From contig JAHBUL010000001.1 of the NCBI GenBank assembly GCA_019638085.1, forward strand, positions 253,630 to 317,629: a DNA stretch of 64,000 bases, given 5' to 3'. Origin of the DNA: Flavobacteriales bacterium (lineage in GTDB: Bacteria; Bacteroidota; Bacteroidia; Flavobacteriales_F; PHOS-HE28). Made by a program: the position numbers and the translations under genes. Each line of letters begins with the position of its first letter. Within the stretch, counting starts at the first letter, position 1. Under the pieces are notes generated by a model that saw only the letters and a program-made list of their open reading frames with translations, did not search any database and was not told the DNA's origin. Shown here piece after piece: positions 26,998 to 36,313 of the stretch.

Positions 26998-28903
26998 CAA
27001 AACGCGCCCGCAACGGCCCCGAGGTTCCTCGCAGCTCCAGTACATAGCTACCGTTGGTAAGCCCCGAAATATCCAAACTTCCGGTCTTCGCATGCGCGGT
27101 CAGCACTACCCGGCCCAGTGCATCGAGCACGCGTGCGGTCTGCTCCCGGAAGGAGTTCGGCGCGTTCCACGTGATCCGGTCCTTCGCGGGATTGGGGAAG
27201 AGGGCCAACGCGGCAGGATCAGCCTTTAGGTCCTGCACGGTGGTGGTGAAATTCTGGGCGCTGATCAGCCAACGATCCGGGTCGAAGGCCACGGAGTCCA
27301 CTGCGAAAGGCAGGTGGAAGTAGAAGAACTGGTTGTTGGTGGTGTTGTTCAATACCACCGTGCTGTCCGTACCGCTACCGATGAAGTGCAGCGGCACGGG
27401 CAATTCGAAGAAATCCACTGAGGGGTGAGAGGTGACTTGGGAAAGCGAAACCGTGACCACCCCGGCAGCATCCTGCGACCAGATGGTAGTGTACGAAGGA
27501 TAGCCTTCACCCGTGTACCAGTCCGCCAAAAAGCCGGTGAGGTCCAAGCCCGAAGTGGCCTCTAGATGAGCTTGCAGATCGGCGGTGGTGGCCGAGCCAT
27601 AGGCCAGGTCGGGATCCTCCAGATAATTGCGCACGCCTTGGAAGAAGGCGCTATCCCCACAGACCCAGCGCAGCATGTGGATCACCATGGCGCCCTTGTT
27701 ATAGGTGAGCCTGCTGCTGAAAAGTCGGCCGATGTCGGTGGTGTCCGGGCAGAAGACACTGCCATCGGGTTCGCTTGTGATGTTATTGATCTTGTCCCGC
27801 TTCCAGATCCTCCACGAGTTGGGGGAGAATTGTTCGTAGGCCAAACCGCTGAGGTAGGTGGCGAAGCCTTCGTTCAGCCAGATCTCGGCCCAGCTCCCGC
27901 AGGTCACCTTGTCGCCGAACCATTGGTGGGCCAGCTCATGGGACATGATCTCCGGATGGAAGGAACCCATGAAGCTCATGGTCTGGTGCTCCATGCCGCC
28001 GCCCCAGCCGAACTGGGCATGGCCGTATTTCTCGTTGGCGAACGGGTAAGGACCGAAGAGCTGGTCGAAGAATGTGATCCGCGGAAGAAGATAGGTCGCC
28101 GCATCGCGGACCATGTTGAAGTCCTCCGGGTAAGCATAGCTCAGCATCAGCAGGCTATCGGTGCTCAACTGGGCGTATTGCTCATCCACTTGGTAGTTGG
28201 TCACCGCCGTGGCGATCAGGTAGTGGGCGATCGGGTAGCGATGCCGCCAATGCCATGTAATGTGAGCGCCCACGGTATCGGGGGCCATCAAAAGGCCATT
28301 GCCTGCAACGCGGTAGCTGTCGGGCGTGGTGACATAGGTATCGAGCGAATCGATCTTGTCGTTGAGGTCTTGCTTGCACGGCCACCAATCCTTCGCACCG
28401 TACGGCTCGCTCAACGTCCATAGCGCGGGCGCACCGGCGTGGATCGCAGTTTCGAAACTTCCGAAACCCGAATTGGGCGGCACGCCATGGTAGGTCACCG
28501 TTACGGAATCCAGTTGGCCGACAGGGACGGTGGTCGGCAAGGTGATCACCAGTTGGTCGTCCGTGCCGTGGGTAAAGGAGAGCGCACTGCCGTTCCGGGT
28601 CACGGCATCCACCACCATGGTATCGCTCAGGTCAAAGATCAGTTGGTCCAGATCGGTAGTGGCGGTGAACCATGAGGTGACCGAGCCGCTGATGTAACGT
28701 ACCGCCGGGTCCAGGTCCCACGCGCAGCGCAGGTATTTCATGTCGAAGCCGCGTGTGATGGGCCCACTGCTTCGGGCTGCATCCAACAGCGGGCGGTGCT
28801 GCTCACTGTGGGCGATCTGGTGGATGATATCGGGATCATAGTCGGTCTGGGAGAGGACCGGGAGCGTGGCCAGAAATAGGGCGGCAAGAGGGAGGGAGCG
28901 CAT
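26987..28903 (-). CDS. M1 family metallopeptidase with T9SS type A tail
   Basis: 638 residues from the ATG at 28903; a TTG at 28912 is the alternative. Signal peptide MRSLPLAALFLATLPVLSQ. The M1 (aminopeptidase N-like) catalytic domain shows the substrate motif GGGMEH, then HELAHQWFG (zinc HExxH) with the third ligand Glu in WLNEGFATY. A type A sorting domain closes the protein (LALFPNPAKDRITW, DALGRVVLT, LTNGSYVLEL), so the enzyme should be exported and surface-attached or released, probably digesting external peptides. Cytosolic PepN homologues lack this tail. A box ATACCTTG lies 6 nt before the ATG. Confidence 0.93.
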   Translation of the reverse strand: MRSLPLAALFLATLPVLSQTDYDPDIIHQIAHSEQHRPLLDAARSSGPITRGFDMKYLRCAWDLDPAVRYISGSVTSWFTATTDLDQLIFDLSDTMVVDAVTRNGSALSFTHGTDDQLVITLPTTVPVGQLDSVTVTYHGVPPNSGFGSFETAIHAGAPALWTLSEPYGAKDWWPCKQDLNDKIDSLDTYVTTPDSYRVAGNGLLMAPDTVGAHITWHWRHRYPIAHYLIATAVTNYQVDEQYAQLSTDSLLMLSYAYPEDFNMVRDAATYLLPRITFFDQLFGPYPFANEKYGHAQFGWGGGMEHQTMSFMGSFHPEIMSHELAHQWFGDKVTCGSWAEIWLNEGFATYLSGLAYEQFSPNSWRIWKRDKINNITSEPDGSVFCPDTTDIGRLFSSRLTYNKGAMVIHMLRWVCGDSAFFQGVRNYLEDPDLAYGSATTADLQAHLEATSGLDLTGFLADWYTGEGYPSYTTIWSQDAAGVVTVSLSQVTSHPSVDFFELPVPLHFIGSGTDSTVVLNNTTNNQFFYFHLPFAVDSVAFDPDRWLISAQNFTTTVQDLKADPAALALFPNPAKDRITWNAPNSFREQTARVLDALGRVVLTAHAKTGSLDISGLTNGSYVLELRGTSGPLRARFVKE

Positions 28904-28909
28904 GGGATG

Positions 28910-28917
28910 CAAGGTAT
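28910..28917 (-). promoter_or_regulatory. -7-like box ATACCTTG close to a start codon
   Basis: On the minus strand ATACCTTG is followed by CATCCC and then the ATG at 28903. It belongs to the recurring near-start promoter pattern. An 18-bp palindrome lies about 25-70 nt upstream, around where a -33 box would be. Confidence 0.4.
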
Positions 28918-28939
28918 GTAGGACTGTCTTATGCTGATC

Positions 28940-28985
28940 GTCCTATGTCTTATGTCCTCCAGGCATTGGACATAAGACATAGGAC
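28940..28985. repeat. Perfect 18-bp inverted repeat between metF and the M1 peptidase gene
   Basis: The arm GTCCTATGTCTTATGTCC (28940-28957) is repeated in inverted orientation at 28968-28985 around a 10-nt loop. The sub-motif TGTCTTATG occurs again as a direct repeat at 28925-28933. There is no T-tract. It could end the metF transcript, act as an operator for the downstream gene, or be a mobile intergenic palindrome. Confidence 0.8.
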
Positions 28986-29003
28986 AGAACCATACCGCCT
29001 TGT

Positions 29004-29957
29004 CTAGAACAACTCCGAAGCGATCGCCCGTACGGCCTCCGAGCGGCCCATGGTATAGAAGTGCAAGCTGGGCACGTTGCGGGCCTGCAGTTCCTTGGCT
29101 TGCTGCGTCGTCCATTCGATCCCCAACGTTTTCACGGCGTCATCCGTGGTACACTTCACCAGTTCACGGGCATAGTCGTCCGGTAGGTCGATCTTGAAGG
29201 TCTTGGGGATGAAGGACACGTGCCTGAAATTCGTCAAAGGCTTCAGCCCGGGAATGATCGGAACGGTGATCCCTTCCTTCCGGCAGCGGTCCACAAAATC
29301 GAAGTAGCGCGCGTTATCGAAGAACATCTGCGTCACCAGATAGTCCGCGCCCGCATCCACCTTTCGTTTCAGGTAGGCAATGTCCGTGGCAAGGTTCAAG
29401 GCTTCGGCATGCTTCTCCGGGTAACACGCCGCACCGATGCACAGGTTGGTGGGTGCCGCCTCCTGCTCCTCATCGTACAGGTATTTCCCTTGGTTGAGGG
29501 CCGTGATCTGGTGGATCAGGTGCTCCGCGTGCGGATGCCCATCGCGCTCGGGAATAAAATGGGACTCACTTTTGATCGGGTCACCGCGCAGGGCGAGCAC
29601 GTTGTCGATGCCCAGGAAATTGAGTTCGATCAAGGCATCCTCGGTGTCCTCCCGGCTGAAGCCTCCACAGATCAGGTGCGGCACTGTATCCACATCATAC
29701 TTGGCCTTGATCATGGCGCAAATACCCACGGTGCCGGGGCGCTTGCGTAAGCGGATCTTCTGCAACAGGCCCTGGCCACGCTCCTTATAGATCACCTCTT
29801 CGCGGTGGTAGGTCACGTTCACGAAGCTGGGTTTGAACTCCATCAACGGATCGATCCCCGCATAGATCGAACGGATGTCCTTGCCTTTCAGCGGCGGAAG
29901 TATCTCGAATGAAAACAGGGTCTGCTTGCTCTGGCGCAAGTGGTCGATCACCTTCAT
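29004..29957 (-). CDS. metF: 5,10-methylenetetrahydrofolate reductase
   Basis: 317 residues from the ATG at 29957 (a TTG lies one codon upstream). A FAD enzyme that reduces methylene-THF to methyl-THF for methionine synthesis. Family features are FSFEILPPLKG with the catalytic Glu near the N-terminus, VNVTYHR, LALRGDP (the conserved RGD-containing loop), GAACYPEKH, and TQMFFDNARYFDFV with PIIPGLKPLT. It is a complete TIM barrel of normal length, without the eukaryotic regulatory domain. It sits alone between a terminator-like hairpin upstream and an 18-bp palindrome downstream. Confidence 0.95.
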   Translation of the reverse strand: MKVIDHLRQSKQTLFSFEILPPLKGKDIRSIYAGIDPLMEFKPSFVNVTYHREEVIYKERGQGLLQKIRLRKRPGTVGICAMIKAKYDVDTVPHLICGGFSREDTEDALIELNFLGIDNVLALRGDPIKSESHFIPERDGHPHAEHLIHQITALNQGKYLYDEEQEAAPTNLCIGAACYPEKHAEALNLATDIAYLKRKVDAGADYLVTQMFFDNARYFDFVDRCRKEGITVPIIPGLKPLTNFRHVSFIPKTFKIDLPDDYARELVKCTTDDAVKTLGIEWTTQQAKELQARNVPSLHFYTMGRSEAVRAIASELF

Positions 29958-29975
29958 CAATGGGCCTGTATGGAA

Positions 29976-30000
29976 GGAAGCCCCGACCAGCGGGGCTTCC
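29976..30000 (-). terminator. Terminator hairpin after the NIDO type B gene
   Basis: GGAAGCCCCG (29976-29985) pairs perfectly with CGGGGCTTCC (29991-30000) around a 5-nt loop, 24 nt after the stop of the minus-strand gene at 30024 and just before metF. On the plus strand it is followed by TTGTTTGATTTT, so it could act in either direction. Confidence 0.65.
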
Positions 30001-30023
30001 TTGTTTGATTTTCCTGGGATGGA

Positions 30024-32123
30024 TCAGCGCAGCAAGGTCACGTGGCCCGTGTATTCCTTGCCTGTGTTCAGCTTCAGGACGTAATAGTAGGTGCCGTCCG
30101 GCGTGTCCTTGGAAGGACGCCAGGTGTTCTTGTAGTTCGTGCTGGTGAATACCTCCTGGCCCCAGCGATTGAACACGGAAAGTGCTGTGTTCTGGTAGTA
30201 TTGTACGCCCTCGAACACCAATGCATCGTTCTTCCCATCGTTGTTCGGACTGAATACGTTGGGGATGATGATCTCCACCGGTATCACGATCTGGCTATAC
30301 GTGTAGGTGTGCGTACATCCATCCGCCGTGGTCACCGTGAGGGTGATCGGATAGGTACCCGGTGTATCGAAGGTAGCGGTGAAGGTGGTACCGGAACCGC
30401 CGCCCAAGGAGTCCGTGCTCCAAGACCAGTTCGTGATGTTGCCGCCATTGCCATTGGATTGGTCGGTATAGACCACCGTGGTGCCTGGGAATACGTTTCC
30501 ATTGGGATCACCGGTGAAGAAGGCTGTGGGCGTGTTCGCGCTCAGCACGTTCACCGAAGCGGAGGTGCCGTCGCAGCCGAACTCGTTGGTCACTGTTACA
30601 CTGTAAGTACCGGTTCCTACACTAATGGAGGGGTCTTGGCTTCCATTGCTCCAGGCATAACCCGTATAAGGCTGTGTTGTGGAAAGCACGGCGGGATCTC
30701 CGCCGCAGTTGAACAGCACGCCATCGATCACCGGTGCGGGTGTGGGGGCTTCGGTAACTACGATCGAGTTGGAGACCAGGATGCATGCACCGGTGCTGGC
30801 CTCCACGTAATAGGTGCCCGGACCTACCAATATGGTCTCACCATTGAAACCATTGGCCCATTCGTAGTGCTCGTAGCCGCCCGTGGCCGTGAGGAGCACA
30901 CCTTGGCCTGCGCAAGCGATCGTATCGCCAGTGATGATAGGGGGCGGGGCCGGAGTGTAGAATATGCGGATCACCACGGATACCGAGGATGTCAATGGCG
31001 GCACGCCATCATCCGTAGCGGTATAGGTGATCACGTGATAGCCGGTATCGGATACCAAGGGGATGAACTGCAGGTTCAGGTTCGCCGTGTTCGCCGGACT
31101 TGTATTGATCTCGGTGATCGTTGCGTTCAATGGCGGAACGATCGTGTAACTGGCGGTGGTCAATTGGTCCGGTTCAGGTGAGAGGAAGTTCACGTCCAGG
31201 TTCACCAGTTCATTCACGCACACGTTCACCGTATCGCAGAGCGAGGTACTGCTGGCAATGGGCGGGATGTTCTGGGTGCTTACGGCGGTGGTGAACACGA
31301 AGTTCTTGTTGTCCAACCAGCTGATGCCGTCGTTCGCACCGAAGGGACCATCATAATCGGTACCAGCGTGGTCGAACCGTCCGAACTGGATATAGTCAAC
31401 ACCATTCCCGCGGTTCGCGCCAACCGTTGCCGGTGTGCCGCCGAAGCCGTTGGTTCCGCCCGATGCGCTTCCGGTGGTCCAGGTCATGTCCTTATAGCAG
31501 AAGGACACTGTGCTTCCGATGCCTACATCGGTGTTCGTGCCATCGCTGATGATCAACTGGAAGGAACAGATCTTATCGGTCTGTTGGTTGTAATACCCCA
31601 CATCGGTCCAGTTCACATAAAGCGCGTTGGAGGTCAGCTTGTATTTTACGGTACCTCCTCCGTTCCGGGTGTCCACATCCGCCCAAAATGGTGCTACCAT
31701 TTTGAAGTTGCTGTTCGGGAAAGCTGCGGAGGAATACGTGCCGAAAGGGGTCTGGAAGGAAACGTTACCGTTGTTGTTCACATAACACGTGCTGTACAGG
31801 TCACCGTACAGGTTGAACTGGAACGGGAGCGTGATCTGGGAGGAGGACCCATCGTCATTCGGGGCCAAGGCCAGCGTGTAGGTATTATCCGGCTCGATCC
31901 AGCAATTGCAATTGCCGCCGGTACCGCCACCACCCCGTTTGGCTTCATTAGCCGGCTGCACCTTGGGTGGTGCAAGTGTGGAATAGGTCACGTTGTATTC
32001 GGCTGGCAGGGTGCCGGTCAGCTTCATTTCCTGGTATTGGTCCACGGTGAGCTGAACACCTTGGGCTTGCAGAAATCCCACAGTGGCGAATGCCAGGGAC
32101 ATAAGGGTCAGGATCTTCTTCAT
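30024..32123 (-). CDS. NIDO-domain T9SS type B secreted protein (shorter paralogue)
   Basis: 699 residues from the ATG at 32123 (MKKILTLMSLAFATVGFLQAQ); upstream in-frame codons are not signal-like. Residues ~60-290 form a nidogen-like (NIDO) domain: CNCWIEPDNTYTL, VNNNGNVSFQTPFG, VAPFWADVDTRNGGG, YVNWTDVGYYNQQTDK, NGFGGTPATVGANRGNG. Ig-like segments follow, then a PKD domain (DQSNGNGGNITNWSWS, FDTPGTYPITLTVT) and a type B domain (IPNVFSPNNDGKNDALV, VFNRWGQEVF, PDGTYYYVLK). The next gene upstream, 32283-35234, shares the NIDO domain nearly block for block. It is probably an exported adhesive protein in the sigma-factor gene cluster. Confidence 0.88.
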   Translation of the reverse strand: MKKILTLMSLAFATVGFLQAQGVQLTVDQYQEMKLTGTLPAEYNVTYSTLAPPKVQPANEAKRGGGGTGGNCNCWIEPDNTYTLALAPNDDGSSSQITLPFQFNLYGDLYSTCYVNNNGNVSFQTPFGTYSSAAFPNSNFKMVAPFWADVDTRNGGGTVKYKLTSNALYVNWTDVGYYNQQTDKICSFQLIISDGTNTDVGIGSTVSFCYKDMTWTTGSASGGTNGFGGTPATVGANRGNGVDYIQFGRFDHAGTDYDGPFGANDGISWLDNKNFVFTTAVSTQNIPPIASSTSLCDTVNVCVNELVNLDVNFLSPEPDQLTTASYTIVPPLNATITEINTSPANTANLNLQFIPLVSDTGYHVITYTATDDGVPPLTSSVSVVIRIFYTPAPPPIITGDTIACAGQGVLLTATGGYEHYEWANGFNGETILVGPGTYYVEASTGACILVSNSIVVTEAPTPAPVIDGVLFNCGGDPAVLSTTQPYTGYAWSNGSQDPSISVGTGTYSVTVTNEFGCDGTSASVNVLSANTPTAFFTGDPNGNVFPGTTVVYTDQSNGNGGNITNWSWSTDSLGGGSGTTFTATFDTPGTYPITLTVTTADGCTHTYTYSQIVIPVEIIIPNVFSPNNDGKNDALVFEGVQYYQNTALSVFNRWGQEVFTSTNYKNTWRPSKDTPDGTYYYVLKLNTGKEYTGHVTLLR

Positions 32124-32282
32124 CGGTGAAAGGGAGTGAGGGGCCATGGGTGGGCTTTGCTGCTTAAAAGGGGTCGGCCAAGATAACCCGGCCAGTGTTA
32201 ATAAAAGGGTGTGCTGTAATATGGTCCGTCTTTGAGGTGCACCAACAGCTGCACCCAAGGCTGGGAAGGATGTGGAAGGCGA

Positions 32283-35234
32283 TCATTTCATCAGGGTAAT
32301 GGTGCCGAATCGCTCCATCTTGTCCGAGGAATACATCGGCCTGTATTCGATCCGCCAGACATAGACACCGGTGGTTGAGCTTGCGCCTCCTTTACCCCTG
32401 CCGTCCCAGCCCTTGTCGGGATCCTGGGTCTCGAACACCAGTTGTCCCCAACGGTCGAAGATGCGCAAGTGGTAGTCTTCCGAGGCCATGTCCAGCATGA
32501 TCGGCAGGAAGATGTCATTGATGCCATTGCCATCCGGCGTAAAGGCCTTCGGTACCCAGAAGTTGGGCACGAGGATGGAGATGGTATCGCACAAGGTATC
32601 GGCGCAACCGTAGCGATCGGCCACGGAAAGGCATACCAGGTATTCATCCGCGATCTTGTTCGGGTAGACGTAGGTGGCCTGCCTCCCGGTCTGGTGTGAG
32701 CCATCGTGGAAGGTCCATTGGAGGTCCACCGCATGGGGATCGGTCGCGGAGAAGACCAACATGTTGTTCTCCGCCGTTCCGGGCTCAGGAGTGTATACGA
32801 ATTCGGCCTTGGGGGCGGGATCGACCAATACCGCACCGGGAACGATCAGTTGGTCGATGCAGCCCTGGGGTGTGGTCACGCGGAGCTTCACATGGTACCA
32901 GCCCGCTTCGGCATAGGTATGCGTGAAGCTGCCACAGGCATCCACCGTGCCGGTCCCATCGCCGGGATCCCACACGCAGGAATTGCCCACGTATATGGGG
33001 TCGGTGGTGTTGGTGAAGGTCACTTCCAATGGATTGCAGCCGCTGTCGGGATCGGCGGTGAAACTGATGATCGGGAGCGGATCGATATGTACGTTCACCA
33101 CAGCAGTGTCGGAGCGATGTGCACAGGTGCCGGGGCCGATGGTCACATATTTGTAATCGCCGGAGATCTCAAGGCCGGGGTCCAAGAGCCCGTTCTCCAA
33201 CTCGTCACCCAATGGTGTAAGCCAGTGGCCTCCTGCATCCGGGCTGCCACCGAGCAATGGGAAGAGCGGGGTGTTGCCTCCGTTGGCGCAGATCACCAAC
33301 GCGCTGTCCAGCCCCGCCTGCGGGAGGGGGTCCATGTTGATCGTGAGGGTCGCGCTCTGGTCCGGGCAGGGAAGTACGGCGGGAACCGTGTAGGTATATA
33401 CCCCGATAGCGCCAGTGGCCGGGTCGAAGAGGTCGGGCACGGTAACACCGGCTACATCGGTCCATTTCCCGGTGGCGTCCGGAGTTCCGCCCAATCGGGT
33501 CCGCATGCTGAAGGGAGCAGCGTCCACACATATCACGATCGAACTGTCGCTGCCGGCATCCACCGCTTGCGGGATGTCAACGGTCATGAAGGAGGTGTCA
33601 TTCGGGCAGGGCGTGGTGCCGCTCACCATGTATTGATAAATGCCCGAGGCGGCGGTCTGTGGATCCAAGATGCCATTGAAGGTGGTTCCGGAAGGTGTGG
33701 CCCATGCTCCACCACTTTGGGGTGGACCGGGGATGAAGTTGAAGAGGTTGTCCGGCACGTCCCAAGAGCAGAAAGCGATAGCGGTATCCCCGCCTGCAAA
33801 GGCGTGCGGGACGTTGGTAATGGTGGCCACCCCGGTAGCGGAACACGAGGTGCCTATGCCCACCTCATAGGTATAGTTGCCGTTCATATCCTCACCCGGC
33901 AGGAACATGTTATCATGGCTGCTTCCATCGGGGGCCGTCCACGTGCCGCCGGGCGGTGCGTTGCCACCCAGTACGGTGAGCATGTCGAAAGGCACGTCAT
34001 TATCGCAGACCAACAGGCTATCAGAAACCAGCTGGGGAGAGGGCAATACATGGATAACGATATGCAGGGTGGAAGTAAGCGGAGGTGAACCGTCGTCAGC
34101 TCCTTCGAAGTAGACATCGTGGTAGCCCACTTCTGCTGCAGAGGGCGTGAATTCAGTTGTAATGCTGGCCGTATTGCCCGTGACGGCATTCACCGTTGTA
34201 TAGTTGCTGAGCGTGGGTGCATAGGAGCTGGGTACGGTTGTTTGCGCGGGTTCCGGCGATAGGAAATCCACGCTGAGCTGGGTGAGTTGCCCTGCGCACA
34301 CGGTAAGGGAGTCGCATACCGACTGCCCGGTCACCACGGGAGGTACATTACCAGTGGTGACCGAGGTGGAGAAGGTGAAGTATTTGTCCGTGAGCCAGCC
34401 AATACCACTGGGGGCGCCGAATGGCCCGTTGTAATCCACCCCGGCATGGTTGAATTGCCCGAACTGGATGTAATTGATGCCATCTCCTTTGTTGGCACCC
34501 ACAGTAGCGGGAGTGCCGCCGAACCCATTGCTACCGCCAGAGGCACTTCCGGTGGTCCATTCCATGGTGCCATAGCAGAAGGAAACATTGGTTCCATTGG
34601 GTACCACTGGATCCATACCATCGGTGATGATCACCTGAAAGGAGTTCAATTTATCCGTCTGCTGATTGTAGTAGCCCACCCTGGTCCAATTCACGTACAT
34701 GGCGGTGGGGGTCACTTTGTATTGCACGATGTTCTGGCCGACGCCACCTCCACGTAGGTCCACATCCGCCCAGAAGGGTGCGACCATGACGAACTGTTGG
34801 TATTGTGTACTTGCAACGGGAAAGGTCGAAGCACTCCAGGTGCTTATGCCTTGACCAAAAGAAATACTCCCATTAATGTTGATATAGGCGGAGGTATACG
34901 TTTGCCCATACAAGAAAAAGCCGAAGGGTAGGTTGATGGGACCAAGGAATCCATCATCTCCAGTGCCGTTCTGCCACCCAGTGTTGTTATTGATGGTCGT
35001 GTACGTTGCATCCGGAGTGATCCAGCAATCGCAGGTTGCACTGCCACCGCGGGAGTGATCTTCCTCAGCGGCTTGTTCGGAAGGATGCGTGGGGCCGGGC
35101 TGGTCCGGCGTGGCGAACTGGGCCTTCCAGGCATCATAATCCGCTGCATTGTTGAACACGGGTGCGTCCTGCGCAGCCAAGGAAAGGGCAAATGCAACGG
35201 GGGAAAGCAGCAGGATGTGGCGAAGTATCTTCAT
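32283..35234 (-). CDS. NIDO-domain T9SS type B secreted protein (longer paralogue)
   Basis: 983 residues. Signal peptide MKILRHILLLSPVAFALSLAAQ. The NIDO domain occupies ~65-300 (CDCWITPDATYTT, ININGSISFG, VAPFWADVDLRGGG, NGFGGTPATVGANKGDG). A middle region has several repeats of ~80 residues built around DNDVPFDMLTVLGG, VDAAPFSMRTRLGG and ANGGNTPLFPLLGG with GGxW motifs. PKD-like domains follow (CVWDPGDGTGTV, LQWTFHDGSHQTG), then the type B tail (VPKAFTPDGNGINDIF, IFDRWGQLVFET). Only 6 nt separate it from the anti-sigma-like gene upstream, so it belongs to that operon. Confidence 0.9.
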   Translation of the reverse strand: MKILRHILLLSPVAFALSLAAQDAPVFNNAADYDAWKAQFATPDQPGPTHPSEQAAEEDHSRGGSATCDCWITPDATYTTINNNTGWQNGTGDDGFLGPINLPFGFFLYGQTYTSAYININGSISFGQGISTWSASTFPVASTQYQQFVMVAPFWADVDLRGGGVGQNIVQYKVTPTAMYVNWTRVGYYNQQTDKLNSFQVIITDGMDPVVPNGTNVSFCYGTMEWTTGSASGGSNGFGGTPATVGANKGDGINYIQFGQFNHAGVDYNGPFGAPSGIGWLTDKYFTFSTSVTTGNVPPVVTGQSVCDSLTVCAGQLTQLSVDFLSPEPAQTTVPSSYAPTLSNYTTVNAVTGNTASITTEFTPSAAEVGYHDVYFEGADDGSPPLTSTLHIVIHVLPSPQLVSDSLLVCDNDVPFDMLTVLGGNAPPGGTWTAPDGSSHDNMFLPGEDMNGNYTYEVGIGTSCSATGVATITNVPHAFAGGDTAIAFCSWDVPDNLFNFIPGPPQSGGAWATPSGTTFNGILDPQTAASGIYQYMVSGTTPCPNDTSFMTVDIPQAVDAGSDSSIVICVDAAPFSMRTRLGGTPDATGKWTDVAGVTVPDLFDPATGAIGVYTYTVPAVLPCPDQSATLTINMDPLPQAGLDSALVICANGGNTPLFPLLGGSPDAGGHWLTPLGDELENGLLDPGLEISGDYKYVTIGPGTCAHRSDTAVVNVHIDPLPIISFTADPDSGCNPLEVTFTNTTDPIYVGNSCVWDPGDGTGTVDACGSFTHTYAEAGWYHVKLRVTTPQGCIDQLIVPGAVLVDPAPKAEFVYTPEPGTAENNMLVFSATDPHAVDLQWTFHDGSHQTGRQATYVYPNKIADEYLVCLSVADRYGCADTLCDTISILVPNFWVPKAFTPDGNGINDIFLPIMLDMASEDYHLRIFDRWGQLVFETQDPDKGWDGRGKGGASSTTGVYVWRIEYRPMYSSDKMERFGTITLMK

Positions 35235-35240
35235 CAGGTC

Positions 35241-36311
35241 TTATCGGAACAATTGGACCACCATGCTTTTCACGCGGGTCTGTCCGTTCATATCGGTTAG
35301 GAGCACAACGCAGCTATAGTAACCTTCCTCAGCGATGTTCCCATCCGGAAGGCGACCATCCCACATCGTGCTCAGGTCGTTGGTATGGAACACAAGCGAT
35401 CCGGTCTTGGCCGCAAAGATCCGCACATCCACCCTTGCGTGTTCTCCGGCGACGATCCATAGTTTGTCGTTGAGCCTATCCCCATTCGGGCTGAAGGCGT
35501 TGGGGATCAGGATATCACGGGTCAGATCGGCTTGGAACGGGTCATCCATGTCGGATTCGTGAAGGTCAACGATCGTGGAAGCATGCTCCTCGGTTGGCTC
35601 ATCCTTGGCCTCCGTTCGTGTATCCGGATCTGAACCGCTCGCAGTGGCGGTACTGCGTTCTTGCGCAGGCTCTTGGCTTGCCCTTGGATCCACAGGGATC
35701 GGAGCTACCGGTTGTTTAACAGGTGTCTGAAGTTGGGAAGGCTGTTGCGACTCACTCGGCACCACATGGTCAGCCGCATCTGTTTGCGGAGAAGGCTCTT
35801 GTGTGCTTGTTGCTTCTGCCCGCTCCATTGGTGCCACAACCTTGGGTACCACCGTCCGTGCAGGGGGAGTAGCCTCAGGAGCCGCTTTCGGTGCTGGTTG
35901 TTCCACAGCCGGCTCCGGCTTCACCATGCCCGGCGTGCTTTCAGCAGGAGGAACTTCGATCAAGGAGATCTGTGGAGTTTCCGGAATGCCCATGACCGGT
36001 GCATCCCCCTTGTTGTTCCAGAGGAATAGCCCGGCCGTGATCACCACGGCCGCCACACCGGCAGCGATCCAGCCTGTGTGCACGGAAGTTCCTGCCGCCA
36101 CACCTTGCCCGATCTGCGCATTGATGTTGGCCCACGCGGACGGGTCCACCTGCACCTCATGCCCTTGGAACTTGTCCTGCAGGCTTTCACGAAGCTCTTC
36201 CCCGCTGCTCGCGGCCATTTGGCCGGTCACCTGTTCCCATGCACCAGGTGGCACGTCCATCTCGTGGCCGTGGAAGCGCTCGCGGAGCAGTTCTATCAGT
36301 TGATCACTCAT
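35241..36311 (-). CDS. Membrane anti-sigma-like protein with a T9SS type B-like C-terminus
   Basis: 356 residues from the ATG at 36311, two nt after the sigma gene stop. The cytoplasmic N-terminus has two tandem copies, 35 residues apart, of a motif FxGHE...P.AW (F13-W25 and F48-W60). It resembles short N-terminal segments of Bacteroidota proteins encoded beside ECF sigma factors. One membrane helix (W81-W98) follows, then a ~150-residue Pro/Glu/Ala-rich linker, then a type B/gliding C-terminal domain (~266-356: LIPNAFSPNGDRLND, VDVRIFAAKTGSLVF, MWDGRLPDG, YYSCVVLL). There is no cleavable signal peptide. Sigma binding is inferred from position and motif. The combination with a T9SS-like domain is unusual. 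Confidence 0.75.
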   Translation of the reverse strand: MSDQLIELLRERFHGHEMDVPPGAWEQVTGQMAASSGEELRESLQDKFQGHEVQVDPSAWANINAQIGQGVAAGTSVHTGWIAAGVAAVVITAGLFLWNNKGDAPVMGIPETPQISLIEVPPAESTPGMVKPEPAVEQPAPKAAPEATPPARTVVPKVVAPMERAEATSTQEPSPQTDAADHVVPSESQQPSQLQTPVKQPVAPIPVDPRASQEPAQERSTATASGSDPDTRTEAKDEPTEEHASTIVDLHESDMDDPFQADLTRDILIPNAFSPNGDRLNDKLWIVAGEHARVDVRIFAAKTGSLVFHTNDLSTMWDGRLPDGNIAEEGYYSCVVLLTDMNGQTRVKSMVVQLFR

Positions 36312-36313
36312 CT

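Noticed and set aside
32706..34088. Open plus-strand frame of 460 codons over the long NIDO gene
   Set aside because: Shadow of a well supported gene; no start context or domain.
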